NCBI GenBank assembly: GCA_963691655.1
Contig: OY829328.1
Location: 28,601,890-28,665,889, forward strand
Source: Toxonevra muliebris
Lineage: Eukaryota > Arthropoda > Insecta > Diptera > Pallopteridae
Length of the DNA stretch: 64,000 nucleotides
Direction of reading: 5' to 3'
Positions 23,452-35,466 of this stretch are shown here, piece after piece. A program made the translations under genes and the position numbers. Under the pieces are notes generated by a model that saw only the letters and a list, made by a program, of their open reading frames with translations, was not told where the DNA came from and did not search any database. The first letter of the stretch is position 1, and each line of letters starts with the position of its first letter.

Positions 23452-23468
23452 TTGCATACTTTCAGGAG
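23452..23468 (+). promoter_or_regulatory. Su(Hw)-like motif, Helitron pair, copy 1
   Basis: TTGCATACTTTCAGGAG, 15 of 17. It lies 49 bp before a second site in the same orientation, inside the Helitron 5' region. Confidence 0.55.
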
Positions 23469-23500
23469 TTACGAAAATGTGCATGCTTTAATAATTTGTA

Positions 23501-23517
23501 TTGCATACTTTTAGGGG
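23501..23517 (+). promoter_or_regulatory. Su(Hw)-like motif, Helitron pair, copy 2
   Basis: TTGCATACTTTTAGGGG, 16 of 17. Both sites are followed by a GTTAC-like sequence (GTTACG and GTTACT), so the pair may have arisen by local duplication. Confidence 0.6.
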
Positions 23518-24152
23518 TTACTCGCATGTCATTCGTCCCTTTCGCTTATTCTTTTGCGATAACATCTTTAGGTGATTTGTGTAGCAGTGAATAATTATTT
23601 AGAGGGGATTTCAAATTTTTCAACAATTTCATTACAGTAAGAAACTCAATTGATTGTCATTGTGCTGCCAATCAGAAGAACAAATCTTGGATCACGAAGT
23701 CGTAGCATATAATCGTGCAAATCAAGCACCTGAACAACGGAAACAGAAACAGAAACCAATAAATGGACACGTGGTAATATGGCACAATTGCGTGCTGCAC
23801 GAAGTACTGCGTGAGGAACTGTAGCATTGCATTGCGCTGCTTTTCGATATGATCCCACAATCGCATACAAAGACCTTCCATGCCGCGATATTGTCCAATT
23901 GAATGTAGCGTGTGGCCATTGTCAAGCCTTGAAATTCAAATCGGAAACGCCCGGATTGTGTTGGATGGGAGGCAAAGTAAAATCAACGCCTTTGACACCG
24001 CCTCCAGAGCATTCGCACAATTTAAGATGATGGGTGTTTTCAGATGACGTCTTTCGGTTCTCAAGTCATTGATGAACATGGATCGATGTGGCCTTTACAG
24101 GCAAATCTTTTTTTTGAATAGCAGGTACCATAAAACGTGCTTTGTTCATTAA

Positions 24153-24380
24153 ACCTTCGGAGAGCGCGCTCTGAAAAGTTACACGAGAGGGCGTGCCGCG
24201 GCAATTTAGCCGCAAAAGCGAGATACTAATTTTCAAACACAAACGGTAACGGTAAATCACTCTGTATCTCAAAACTTACAAGGTCACTTGAGTGGCAGCG
24301 GTCGGCTACAATGATTTGTATTTTAAAAACACAAAATTAACAATTTGCGGCTAATTTACCGCGGCGCGCCCACCGAAGGG
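24153..24380. mobile_element. piggyBac-like MITE
   Basis: A 228-bp element between two TTAA tetranucleotides (24149-24152 and 24381-24384). It starts ACCTTCGG and ends CCGAAGGG. Further inside, GGGCGTGCCGCGGCAATTTA (left) and the complement of a matching stretch on the right form a long inverted repeat. The left arm carries about 26 extra bases after CCTTCGG. TTAA targets with CCC...GGG-type ends are the hallmark of piggyBac. No coding sequence. It sits in or beside the Helitron remnant, so it is the younger insertion. Confidence 0.75.
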
Positions 24381-24599
24381 TTAAGGATAGTAAAATGCTT
24401 CTGAGATTAGTTAAGCATCCAGAAAAAGCTCATGTTTTGCGATACTCTTCAAGACAAAGTTTCGACAGGATAATCATGATTACGAGAAATTTGGATATTC
24501 ACTACATAATCCATTTATACCAGCATAGCCGCTTATCTTTTGCCAATAACTGGTTTGGGTAAGAAAATCGAAATTGAGTGGTTTAAGAGGGCAGGACCC

Positions 24600-24870
24600 T
24601 AATCATCAAAGTCACTTGTGCAGTAAGTGAAAAGAAGAAAATTGGTCAAAAGTTTTGGACTGCGCCTCTCAATTTACAGATGCTAACTACATTGAAAATT
24701 TTTGGGCATTTATTAAGCTTAAGATGAGCAGAAAAAATGCTAAGAGCATTGCCCATTCGAAACTATAGCTTAAGTCAAAATAGCGGTGTTTACCGCAATC
24801 ATACGCCGAAAAGCTAGTTAATAGTAAGACCTCGAATTACCATAAAATAACTCAAAATTATGGTAACTGG
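24600..24870 (+). pseudogene. Tc1-like transposase C-terminal remnant
   Basis: The plus strand encodes a run resembling LDCASQFTDANYIENFW followed by AFIKLKMSRKNAKSIAH, then PQSYAEKLV further on. It corresponds to the region around the third catalytic acidic residue of Tc1-type transposases (usual form SPDLNPIEN.W). Stops and frame breaks interrupt it. The N-terminal DNA-binding part was not found. The expected NPIEN is altered to NYIEN. Confidence 0.65.
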
Positions 24871-25891
24871 ACACTATATTGATATGTCAGCGCGATATGG
24901 AAAAATTTTTTTTAAAAATAGTGTGGGATTTATTTTTTGATTGTGACATTTTTTGAAGGACTTAGGCCGTACAAGCTCTTTCTGAAAAGACTGTTAGTTA
25001 TTGTACATTAATGATAATTACATTTTATTTATTGATCTTAATCTTACACTGACCAAACAAGAATAAGCCAACGATTTCTGAAAAGTGTTACAGTTTAGAA
25101 GTGTGGGTGGAGTGAAGTAAGCCAAAGCACTCAGTCACGAGGATCATTGTGCTATACCCAAGGATAGAACTAGTAGAAGAGAGTAGAGAGACAGAAAAGT
25201 TATGTGGGGATAAATGAGAGGAAGATAAGTCGAGGGTCTCTCAACCTCGAACTTCTTCTTCTAAAAGGTGTAATCATGGGCATTGACAAAACATCATTCT
25301 ATTTTTCTTAAACCTTTTAACGTTTGAGATAAGAGCCAAAGCTTAATATGAAAACTCTCTTAGTTAAGTGGCAATGTCACTTGTACACACATAAGCTTTA
25401 TAAATCACTAATAGTTTTTATATATTGCACTATACAACCTGAATCGTTTACTTTTGGTTTAACATGAATAGAATTACTAATCTTTGGAAATCTCTGTATG
25501 TATTGAGCTCATTCCACTGTTCATTACACAAATCATAACTGAATAGAATGATCTGAATTAATATTTATTAAACATTTAGAAATATTTTGTACAACAAACA
25601 CGCACCTATACAAACATATGCACAAAATGAAGCTATTACTTTCGCTCATCATCATCAACGTCATCATCAACAACGCGCACATAAAACAAATTAATTTTAA
25701 TGTTAGCAAAGAAAAATATTTCTATAATTTACCTATGCCAGACGAATAAACAAGAATAACAAAAACAAATTACAAATAATTAACATTTACAATTAAATTC
25801 ATGTGAAAATATACTACAAACAATAAAATACAATATGTTACTGGTGATTATTGTGTAGTGTTGCTATGTATACGTTTTTGGTAGCAACACA

Positions 25892-25908
25892 TGCCAGAAA
25901 GTATGCAA
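25892..25908 (-). promoter_or_regulatory. Su(Hw)-like motif
   Basis: Minus strand TTGCATACTTTCTGGCA, 14 of 17. A second, partial motif (ATGTATACGTTTTTGG) lies just upstream at 25866-25881 in the opposite orientation. Confidence 0.55.
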
Positions 25909-26247
25909 TGGCTTATATTTTGATTCCTGGGAAAGCTAGTTTACTCTTAATTTCGTATCACATTATTATTATTATGTATGAAATACTACACAAATATTTA
26001 GTTGATTGAATGAATGTGTTGTGCTGCGAAGTGCGAAAATATTTCTCATAACTAAATATAATTAATTATTTGTAATTTATTTTCATTGGAAAAAAAAAAC
26101 AAAAATTACAAATATAATTGTTGCAAATTAGCTGTTAGCATTTAAAGTAGTTTATTGAAATAATATAATTTTCAATATCGTTAACATCAACAAAAATTTT
26201 TGTTTAATTTTGGGTATGCTAGGTGTGCATTTACAAGTTTATTTAAA

Positions 26248-26264
26248 TGCCAAAAAGTATGCAT
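26248..26264 (-). promoter_or_regulatory. Su(Hw)-like motif
   Basis: Minus strand ATGCATACTTTTTGGCA, 14 of 17. Its TTTTTGGCA end is close to the form I recall for fly Su(Hw) sites. Confidence 0.6.
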
Positions 26265-26556
26265 TTAACACTATTAGTTCTTGAATTTATGTTTAATTGA
26301 ATATGAATTCTAAATATAAATGAAGAATTTTCGAAATATTCAATGACATATAAAAAGTTAATGGATCATTTGTTATAAGTAAAAGCTACCAAGAATATAC
26401 ATATAATAAACGTTTATTTAAGCAAGCGTAACAAAATGAAATGAAAGCTATGTAATTTATTTAAAAAAGGCAAGAATTTGTATAAAAAAAAAATAAAGAG
26501 AAATATTTCAATTTTCTTCTTCTGTACAATCAATCATTATAATTTTTCATGCAGCA

Positions 26557-26573
26557 CACCTAAAAGCATACAA
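26557..26573 (-). promoter_or_regulatory. Su(Hw)-like motif
   Basis: Minus strand TTGTATGCTTTTAGGTG, 14 of 17. Confidence 0.45.
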
Positions 26574-27040
26574 TGAAAAATAAATTATTTGTGCATATGT
26601 ATGAGTATCTTTTATATTCGCGTATAGAGCGAACACTTTAAAATAAAATGCAAAAATTATACACGGTTGAACATCAAATTCGAAAATAATCTTTCTAACT
26701 TTCATATGCAACAACACAATAGCATAAATCATATTGAAATTTTTATTGCATATTTCTGGGAGCGTAAATCGGTTTGGAATGGGGATTGGGTATACAACAG
26801 TTTAAACAATATTTCATATTTTTTGTTTGACTTCTATTCTTTTAGTTTTTTTTTTTCTATAAACCAAAGAAACCAAGTTGAAAAAAATGTAAAAAACAAA
26901 CGCTTGCAACAATTTTATATGTATATTTTTTTCTTTGGTGCTTTTTTTTCTAACAATTTTTCATTTATTTGTGCTTGGTTTTTTTATTTTGTTGGTAGTA
27001 AGAGATAAAGTTTTTCTTGTATGTATGTATAGTATTTATT

Positions 27041-27057
27041 TTGCATATTTTTAAGCG
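27041..27057 (+). promoter_or_regulatory. Su(Hw)-like motif
   Basis: TTGCATATTTTTAAGCG, 15 of 17, followed by CGCC. Confidence 0.5.
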
Positions 27058-27264
27058 CGCCACACACATACACAAACGTAAACGTATATATTTGTAGAAG
27101 TGGTTGTAGAAACACACATACACATTAATCATCACACATGAATGAAATTGCTTTGCTGATTCATATCCCATTATAGTTTTGTCTGTTTTATGTAATAAAT
27201 CCCATCATGTATGTGAAAAGTTTTGTTTTTCTTGCTGTTGTTGTTGTTGTTTTGTTGGATTTTG

Positions 27265-30200
27265 TATATGGACTTTATGCAGATGAGCAGCAGTTGAACA
27301 GTTGCGAGGTATGGGAGAATGTGAGATGATGAGGGAGTTGTATTGTTGTAAAATATTGTTATAGCAGTAGAAAAAAAAAAAAATAAAAAAAAGTGAAGCA
27401 AAATAAATCGAAATTGTTATTTTCTAAAATACCAATTAAAGTGATTTAGTATAAAAGTATATTGGTTTTCAAAATATCGACTCCTTTTTTTTTTGCATTT
27501 CGGTTAATAATGCAAATGATAGAGCATAAATTTTATATAAATTATAATATTGAAGAAAAAATATGCATTATTAACTTGAGAAATAAATTTTCTTTGCGTT
27601 GCTATTTCTGGGTGATCTCACTGAGCCCTTAAAATCTGTGATTGACAAAGGGACAAGAGTTTTTGATTGTAACCAGCTTAAGACAGCAAGGAACTGTAAT
27701 CTTTAGTTTAAAGTCTTAACCCTCTAGCAGGCCAATTTTTTTCTGGCAAAAAGCTTGTAGTCCCAATAAATGGAAAGGAAAAAAATATTATGTATTCAAA
27801 ATTTATAAGCATAAAATATAATCAAATCCCTTCTTCCTGAGAAATGCAGATCTATGGAAAATAATTGTTAAAACTCCGTTGCCAAGACCCGTGTCGGACA
27901 GTGTAATACTTCACTTTTCAATTAAATTTTAACAAACTTGAAAACCTGCAGTCGTAGCTTAAAACTCATCAATTACTTTGAAATTCTGACAACTTTTTCG
28001 TATTCAGCGACCCAAAATATATAGGCAAAACTTACTCTGGCAATATTATTCTTTGTAGATTTAAGTAACTCAGTACTCTGTGGTCGATGTAGTCTAGAGG
28101 TTTGTGTGCTGGATTGCTACTCAGGGTATTCTTGACATGGTAAAAAAAAAGAAAAGGGCAATCATCTAGAGAAAAATTGCAAAAGAAAAGTCGTTCGGAT
28201 TCGGTATAGAGCGTAGGTTCTTTCTTTTCATGTACAAATATAACTTTCACAACATGAATGGATTCGAAAAGCTCGGTCTAAGTCGCACATTGGCTGTTGT
28301 TCATAAAAAGAAAAAGTATTCAGCGCCCTTGAATACCTAAAAATTAAATATTATTTCTCTTTAAGCCCCAAAAAATTTCTTAAGAAGAACCAAAAAAATC
28401 CATAAGAGGGGCAGATAAAGCAATAATATGCTCTAGATCAATATTCTACTGAAAATATTGTTATAAGTCGGTAAACATATAAATCCTTTCAGACGTAGAA
28501 TTAAGCCTGATATTTAAAATTTTATTCTACTAAAATAGTCAAAAAAGAAAAACCCCGAAAATATGATTACAAAGCTCATTTTTTTAACAAAGTTTTTGAT
28601 ATTGAAATGAAATTCATTATTTTGTTTTTTATACTCTAGAAAAATATTTTTAAATATTTTGGTACAAATTGAGTAAAAGATCAGCTCAAACATTGTACAG
28701 CTCCTTTAAGTGTTTCTTTGATTTTTTTCTGTTGTCATTTTCATTGCCACATTAGTATGTGTGAGATTCATTACCATTGCTGTGTCATATATTCAACATA
28801 AAAAAACCAAAATCACAAAACCTGTGAATGTTACACAGAAATTTATATGTATGTATTTGGTTGTTGTGTGCGCTTAATGCATTCCAGAGGGATTTTCACA
28901 TGCTTTTTGAAAATGCTGTCAAATGATACATACGTACGTATTTAAGTACTCTGTATGTTTGTATATGTGCAAGTGTGCGTACTTATATACACATACGAAC
29001 GTTATGAACATTATGTACATTACAAAACACACACACACACACACAAATCAGGAGTGAGACACAAATGACTACATCGTAGTATGTAGCGCATTTTTTTGTG
29101 TACTTTGGTATTTATGTATGTGCTTTATCTTTCAAGCATTACTGCCACCAAAACAGCTACCTCTACCCCACGCCCTATGACTCCTCCCTTTCCCCTGCAC
29201 GGCCTTCAAAGTTAGCGACAAGATTCACACAGATTCACCAGAAGAATATATACATGCATCGTAAAAAAAATGTAATGGTGAAAAAATAATCATGTCGCAA
29301 TGAGTTACACAACGAGCACAAACACACACACATACAAAACAAAAAAATGTGTGTACCGCTCTAAAAAGGGAATAAGTAATTGAGGGAAAAGAAGAAGCAG
29401 CGTATTTATTGTTATTGTAGTTGTTGTTAGTGTAAAACAAAAACAAAAAGGCGAAAAAGCAAAAAAGTTGAATTGGACATGTACAGGATAATGGTTTTAT
29501 TACGTTTTTCCATTTGGGATTTTCTACAAGCGAACGCAGTAGAACGCGTAGTAAAATATCATTTAAATTGTGTGTGTGAGAGAGTGTGTGTTTGTTCATG
29601 TTTAGCTGCATACTACTAAAATGATTCGCGTAGTGGAAAATAATAGTAGTAGATGGAAAAAAGCAACTAAATTTAAGTGCGCGTAAAAAGAAAAATCAAA
29701 GCAAAGAAAAAAAAACAGAAAAAGATAAAACAGCAGCAGCGAAAATTATGAAAATTATGTGCAACATACTTTTAGGATGTTAAGCAGAATAATTTCACTC
29801 TATTTTGGGCTGACAGTTGGAAAACGAAATGAAATTTGCAACTTAAGTTTTGCACAAATTTTGCATAGAAATAGAAGAGATAGATGAAAAGTGAGGGGGA
29901 TTAAATGCTGTGAAGAAGAATGCAAAGGCATGGACGTAGAGTGCGAAACATGATAAACGAGAAGCCAAGAGCGGAAGAGCAAGAGAGTTGAATAGTAAAT
30001 TACTTATAAAAAAAGCACGTACATAAGTAACTAACTGGAATAAATTATCTTTCTATTTTTATGCATGGTTAAACAAAAATGCCGTATTAATAATGATAAA
30101 AAAGAAAAAGTGTAATCGTTTAAGCCATAAAAATTTCCATAAATGTACAAAGATTTACTTACAAAATACACAACAACAACTATTTTTAAATTGTGGAGTT

Positions 30201-30998
30201 TTCTAGCATGCATTTTAATGTTTTATGAACAGCATCAATTTTAAAGCACATACAATAGGCATACAACAAACGTGCAACTATGAGCAGTCAATAACAACGT
30301 CAACAACAACAGCTTCAACAACAATACCATCAACAACAACATGGTAACAACAATAATCACAGTAACAGTAACAACTATGTATGTATGTACAACGTAAACA
30401 GCAGCAACATTGCTGTGAGTCGTTCAAGGCAAACGACAACGTTTTCAGCATGGCCAATAAAGCAATTCACGCTTATTTGTCGATGATGTTGAAGCTGTTG
30501 TTGCTGCTGTTTCTGTTGTTTCTTTTGTTTACTATTTTTGCCCCTTTTTGTGCTTGCTGTTCTGTTGTTGACATCGTAGCTGTTACTGTTTTTGTTGTTC
30601 TTGTTGATGTTGTGGTTATTGCCATTTACAGAATGTCATTTTGAGAAGCAGCGTATTTCGTATCCAGATGCATGGCATCGAAATCGCAATCACAATTATC
30701 GATTGTATGCATCTGTGTGTGTATGATTTGTATTGGTGAATATCGGTTGCATGTTAAAAATGCATTACAAAATAAGAAATAAATAAATAAATAAAAACAA
30801 AGCATAAACCGAACCGGTTCTACATTTCAATTGTTTTTTAGTTCGAAACGGCATTCTTCACTTGCACAACAACCACCGCAAGCATACAACTATTTATTGC
30901 AAAAGCTAAGAATTTTTATTTTAATGTGATTTCTTCACTTATTTGTGAGTCATTGCAATGCTCTTGATTTAAAAGTGTTGAAATTGTTTTTTTTTTTA
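27265..30998. repeat. 3.7-kb tandem duplication, copy 1
   Basis: The 3734 bases here are repeated directly at 30999-34719. I see only a 12-bp length difference near 29707, a one-base deletion with a substitution near 30130, and a substitution near 30150. Content is AT-rich DNA with CA runs (29027-29045), CAACAA and TTG/CTG trinucleotide stretches (30295-30640) and no recognisable gene. An 87-codon and a 128-codon frame recur in both copies only because the DNA is duplicated. Confidence 0.93.
29762..29778 (+). promoter_or_regulatory. Partial Su(Hw)-like motif (duplicated)
   Basis: CAACATACTTTTAGGAT, 12 of 17. Duplicated at 33484-33500 with the surrounding 3.7-kb unit. Weak on its own. Confidence 0.3.
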
Positions 30999-33900
30999 TA
31001 TATGGACTTTATGCAGATGAGCAGCAGTTGAACAGTTGCGAGGTATGGGAGAATGTGAGATGATGAGGGAGTTGTATTGTTGTAAAATATTGTTATAGCA
31101 GTAGAAAAAAAAAAAAATAAAAAAAAGTGAAGCAAAATAAATCGAAATTGTTATTTTCTAAAATACCAATTAAAGTGATTTAGTATAAAAGTATATTGGT
31201 TTTCAAAATATCGACTCCTTTTTTTTTTGCATTTCGGTTAATAATGCAAATGATAGAGCATAAATTTTATATAAATTATAATATTGAAGAAAAAATATGC
31301 ATTATTAACTTGAGAAATAAATTTTCTTTGCGTTGCTATTTCTGGGTGATCTCACTGAGCCCTTAAAATCTGTGATTGACAAAGGGACAAGAGTTTTTGA
31401 TTGTAACCAGCTTAAGACAGCAAGGAACTGTAATCTTTAGTTTAAAGTCTTAACCCTCTAGCAGGCCAATTTTTTTCTGGCAAAAAGCTTGTAGTCCCAA
31501 TAAATGGAAAGGAAAAAAATATTATGTATTCAAAATTTATAAGCATAAAATATAATCAAATCCCTTCTTCCTGAGAAATGCAGATCTATGGAAAATAATT
31601 GTTAAAACTCCGTTGCCAAGACCCGTGTCGGACAGTGTAATACTTCACTTTTCAATTAAATTTTAACAAACTTGAAAACCTGCAGTCGTAGCTTAAAACT
31701 CATCAATTACTTTGAAATTCTGACAACTTTTTCGTATTCAGCGACCCAAAATATATAGGCAAAACTTACTCTGGCAATATTATTCTTTGTAGATTTAAGT
31801 AACTCAGTACTCTGTGGTCGATGTAGTCTAGAGGTTTGTGTGCTGGATTGCTACTCAGGGTATTCTTGACATGGTAAAAAAAAAGAAAAGGGCAATCATC
31901 TAGAGAAAAATTGCAAAAGAAAAGTCGTTCGGATTCGGTATAGAGCGTAGGTTCTTTCTTTTCATGTACAAATATAACTTTCACAACATGAATGGATTCG
32001 AAAAGCTCGGTCTAAGTCGCACATTGGCTGTTGTTCATAAAAAGAAAAAGTATTCAGCGCCCTTGAATACCTAAAAATTAAATATTATTTCTCTTTAAGC
32101 CCCAAAAAATTTCTTAAGAAGAACCAAAAAAATCCATAAGAGGGGCAGATAAAGCAATAATATGCTCTAGATCAATATTCTACTGAAAATATTGTTATAA
32201 GTCGGTAAACATATAAATCCTTTCAGACGTAGAATTAAGCCTGATATTTAAAATTTTATTCTACTAAAATAGTCAAAAAAGAAAAACCCCGAAAATATGA
32301 TTACAAAGCTCATTTTTTTAACAAAGTTTTTGATATTGAAATGAAATTCATTATTTTGTTTTTTATACTCTAGAAAAATATTTTTAAATATTTTGGTACA
32401 AATTGAGTAAAAGATCAGCTCAAACATTGTACAGCTCCTTTAAGTGTTTCTTTGATTTTTTTCTGTTGTCATTTTCATTGCCACATTAGTATGTGTGAGA
32501 TTCATTACCATTGCTGTGTCATATATTCAACATAAAAAAACCAAAATCACAAAACCTGTGAATGTTACACAGAAATTTATATGTATGTATTTGGTTGTTG
32601 TGTGCGCTTAATGCATTCCAGAGGGATTTTCACATGCTTTTTGAAAATGCTGTCAAATGATACATACGTACGTATTTAAGTACTCTGTATGTTTGTATAT
32701 GTGCAAGTGTGCGTACTTATATACACATACGAACGTTATGAACATTATGTACATTACAAAACACACACACACACACACAAATCAGGAGTGAGACACAAAT
32801 GACTACATCGTAGTATGTAGCGCATTTTTTTGTGTACTTTGGTATTTATGTATGTGCTTTATCTTTCAAGCATTACTGCCACCAAAACAGCTACCTCTAC
32901 CCCACGCCCTATGACTCCTCCCTTTCCCCTGCACGGCCTTCAAAGTTAGCGACAAGATTCACACAGATTCACCAGAAGAATATATACATGCATCGTAAAA
33001 AAAATGTAATGGTGAAAAAATAATCATGTCGCAATGAGTTACACAACGAGCACAAACACACACACATACAAAACAAAAAAATGTGTGTACCGCTCTAAAA
33101 AGGGAATAAGTAATTGAGGGAAAAGAAGAAGCAGCGTATTTATTGTTATTGTAGTTGTTGTTAGTGTAAAACAAAAACAAAAAGGCGAAAAAGCAAAAAA
33201 GTTGAATTGGACATGTACAGGATAATGGTTTTATTACGTTTTTCCATTTGGGATTTTCTACAAGCGAACGCAGTAGAACGCGTAGTAAAATATCATTTAA
33301 ATTGTGTGTGTGAGAGAGTGTGTGTTTGTTCATGTTTAGCTGCATACTACTAAAATGATTCGCGTAGTGGAAAATAATAGTAGTAGATGGAAAAAAGCAA
33401 CTAAATTTAAGTGCGCGTAAAAAGAAAAATCAAAGCAAAGAAAAAGATAAAACAGCAGCAGCGAAAATTATGAAAATTATGTGCAACATACTTTTAGGAT
33501 GTTAAGCAGAATAATTTCACTCTATTTTGGGCTGACAGTTGGAAAACGAAATGAAATTTGCAACTTAAGTTTTGCACAAATTTTGCATAGAAATAGAAGA
33601 GATAGATGAAAAGTGAGGGGGATTAAATGCTGTGAAGAAGAATGCAAAGGCATGGACGTAGAGTGCGAAACATGATAAACGAGAAGCCAAGAGCGGAAGA
33701 GCAAGAGAGTTGAATAGTAAATTACTTATAAAAAAAGCACGTACATAAGTAACTAACTGGAATAAATTATCTTTCTATTTTTATGCATGGTTAAACAAAA
33801 ATGCCGTATTAATAATGATAAAAAAGAAAAAGTGTAATCGTTTAAGCCATTAAATTTCCATAAATGTACAAATATTTACTTACAAAATACACAACAACAA

Positions 33901-34719
33901 CTATTTTTAAATTGTGGAGTTTTCTAGCATGCATTTTAATGTTTTATGAACAGCATCAATTTTAAAGCACATACAATAGGCATACAACAAACGTGCAACT
34001 ATGAGCAGTCAATAACAACGTCAACAACAACAGCTTCAACAACAATACCATCAACAACAACATGGTAACAACAATAATCACAGTAACAGTAACAACTATG
34101 TATGTATGTACAACGTAAACAGCAGCAACATTGCTGTGAGTCGTTCAAGGCAAACGACAACGTTTTCAGCATGGCCAATAAAGCAATTCACGCTTATTTG
34201 TCGATGATGTTGAAGCTGTTGTTGCTGCTGTTTCTGTTGTTTCTTTTGTTTACTATTTTTGCCCCTTTTTGTGCTTGCTGTTCTGTTGTTGACATCGTAG
34301 CTGTTACTGTTTTTGTTGTTCTTGTTGATGTTGTGGTTATTGCCATTTACAGAATGTCATTTTGAGAAGCAGCGTATTTCGTATCCAGATGCATGGCATC
34401 GAAATCGCAATCACAATTATCGATTGTATGCATCTGTGTGTGTATGATTTGTATTGGTGAATATCGGTTGCATGTTAAAAATGCATTACAAAATAAGAAA
34501 TAAATAAATAAATAAAAACAAAGCATAAACCGAACCGGTTCTACATTTCAATTGTTTTTTAGTTCGAAACGGCATTCTTCACTTGCACAACAACCACCGC
34601 AAGCATACAACTATTTATTGCAAAAGCTAAGAATTTTTATTTTAATGTGATTTCTTCACTTATTTGTGAGTCATTGCAATGCTCTTGATTTAAAAGTGTT
34701 GAAATTGTTTTTTTTTTTA
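30999..34719. repeat. 3.7-kb tandem duplication, copy 2
   Basis: Direct copy of 27265-30998 joined head to tail. At the junction a T run is followed by ATATATGG. The outer flanks have TTTTG before TATATGG on the left and a T run followed by ACATAC on the right, so the breakpoint has only short T-rich or TATA microhomology. The copy ends at about 34719, where a T run passes into unique sequence. Confidence 0.93.
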
Positions 34720-34934
34720 CATACAAAAACATTGAATTTACGTTGAAAATAAGATTTGTTTGCTTATTTTGAAATCTATGTGTATTCCTTTTTGAAATTC
34801 CTTCCTTGGTTTCCGTTGAGTCATCGCGAAATTTCACTCAACATGCGTGACAGAAGCCATATACTTCACTATTACACAAATATTTAAAAGAACAAGCGTG
34901 CCGAAAACTATTTCACAATGGAAAAAGCATAATC

Positions 34935-35466
34935 AGTTTCACTCAGAATAACTCTTGACAACAGGTGTTACTACGGGCTCAGTAGGCAATTGAGAAGCAA
35001 AGCCCCTCGAATACGAAAATAACGCTCTTCAAGTCCCTCATCCTTCCCGTCCTAATGTATGGCCATTAACCACCAACGATGATAGGCTGTTGGAAGCGTT
35101 CAAGAGGAAGATACTTTGCAAGATTTATGGTCCAGTGTGCGTGGACGACGTGTATCGTATACGATGGAACCATGAGTTGTATGAGCAGTACGCCGACATT
35201 GACTTAGTCAAGCGCATAAAAATCCAGCGGCTTCACTGGTTGGGTCATGTTGAGCGAATGGATGAAAGTTCTCCGGCTAGAAGGGTGTTTTATTCGAGCC
35301 ACGGAAGTGGAACGCGCAGAAGAGGAAAACCTGTAGGCGTAGCTGACTGCACTTGGCCTTATTAACTCGCGTTGGCGCCGTGCGCATTGCAGAAGCGACT
35401 GGCGAGGCTTTATAGAGGCGGCCAAGACCGATCATCGGTTGTAGAACCAACTAAGTAAGTAAGTAG
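34935..35466 (+). pseudogene. LINE 3' end (RT C-terminal region)
   Basis: Plus-strand frames encode RCYYGLSRQLRSKA and SLILPVLMYG, then a long open part: FKRKILCKIYGPVC...RIRWNHELYEQY...VKRIKIQRLHWLGHVERMDE...RRVF. This is the conserved C-terminal region of insect endonuclease-RT LINEs. The open part runs from about 35090 to 35365. Frameshifts separate the pieces. The element ends at a TAAG repeat (35452-35465), the kind of short-repeat tail used by several LINE clades in place of poly(A). The endonuclease and catalytic RT are missing, as in a 5'-truncated copy. Confidence 0.85.

Larger units (their letters stand above)
23301..24120 (+). mobile_element. Helitron remnant, 5' end and Rep N-terminus
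   Basis: The 5' end TCTCTATCTATATAAAAGAG at 23301 follows an A/T target and matches the TC...CTATATAAA start common to insect Helitrons. About 0.5 kb in, the plus strand encodes CGHCQALKFKSE, then CW.GGKV, then a PPPE stretch, ending at 24030. This is the cysteine-rich segment seen near the N-terminus of Helitron Rep/helicase proteins. An upstream stop and later frame breaks make it a pseudogene, and the Rep catalytic motif and helicase are not visible. The element is interrupted downstream by a piggyBac-like MITE. No CTRR 3' end was assigned. Confidence 0.7.
24871..27264. other. Non-coding AT-rich stretch with Su(Hw)-like cluster
   Basis: No gene recognised. Contains CATCATCAACG trinucleotide-type repeats near 25650-25680 and a group of Su(Hw)-like motifs between 25892 and 27057, at intervals of about 300-500 bp. 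Confidence 0.5.

Noticed and set aside
23646..23925. Minus-strand frames of 67-74 codons
   Set aside because: Antisense to the Helitron coding remnant on the plus strand.
29225..29611. 128-codon minus-strand frame repeated at 32959-33345
   Set aside because: Conserved only through the recent duplication; made of CA-repeat and TTG-repeat codons and without a recognisable domain.
30381..30644. 87-codon frame repeated at 34102-34365
   Set aside because: The identical copy is explained by the 3.7-kb duplication, and the composition (Leu, Phe, Val runs) follows from CTG/TTG repeats.
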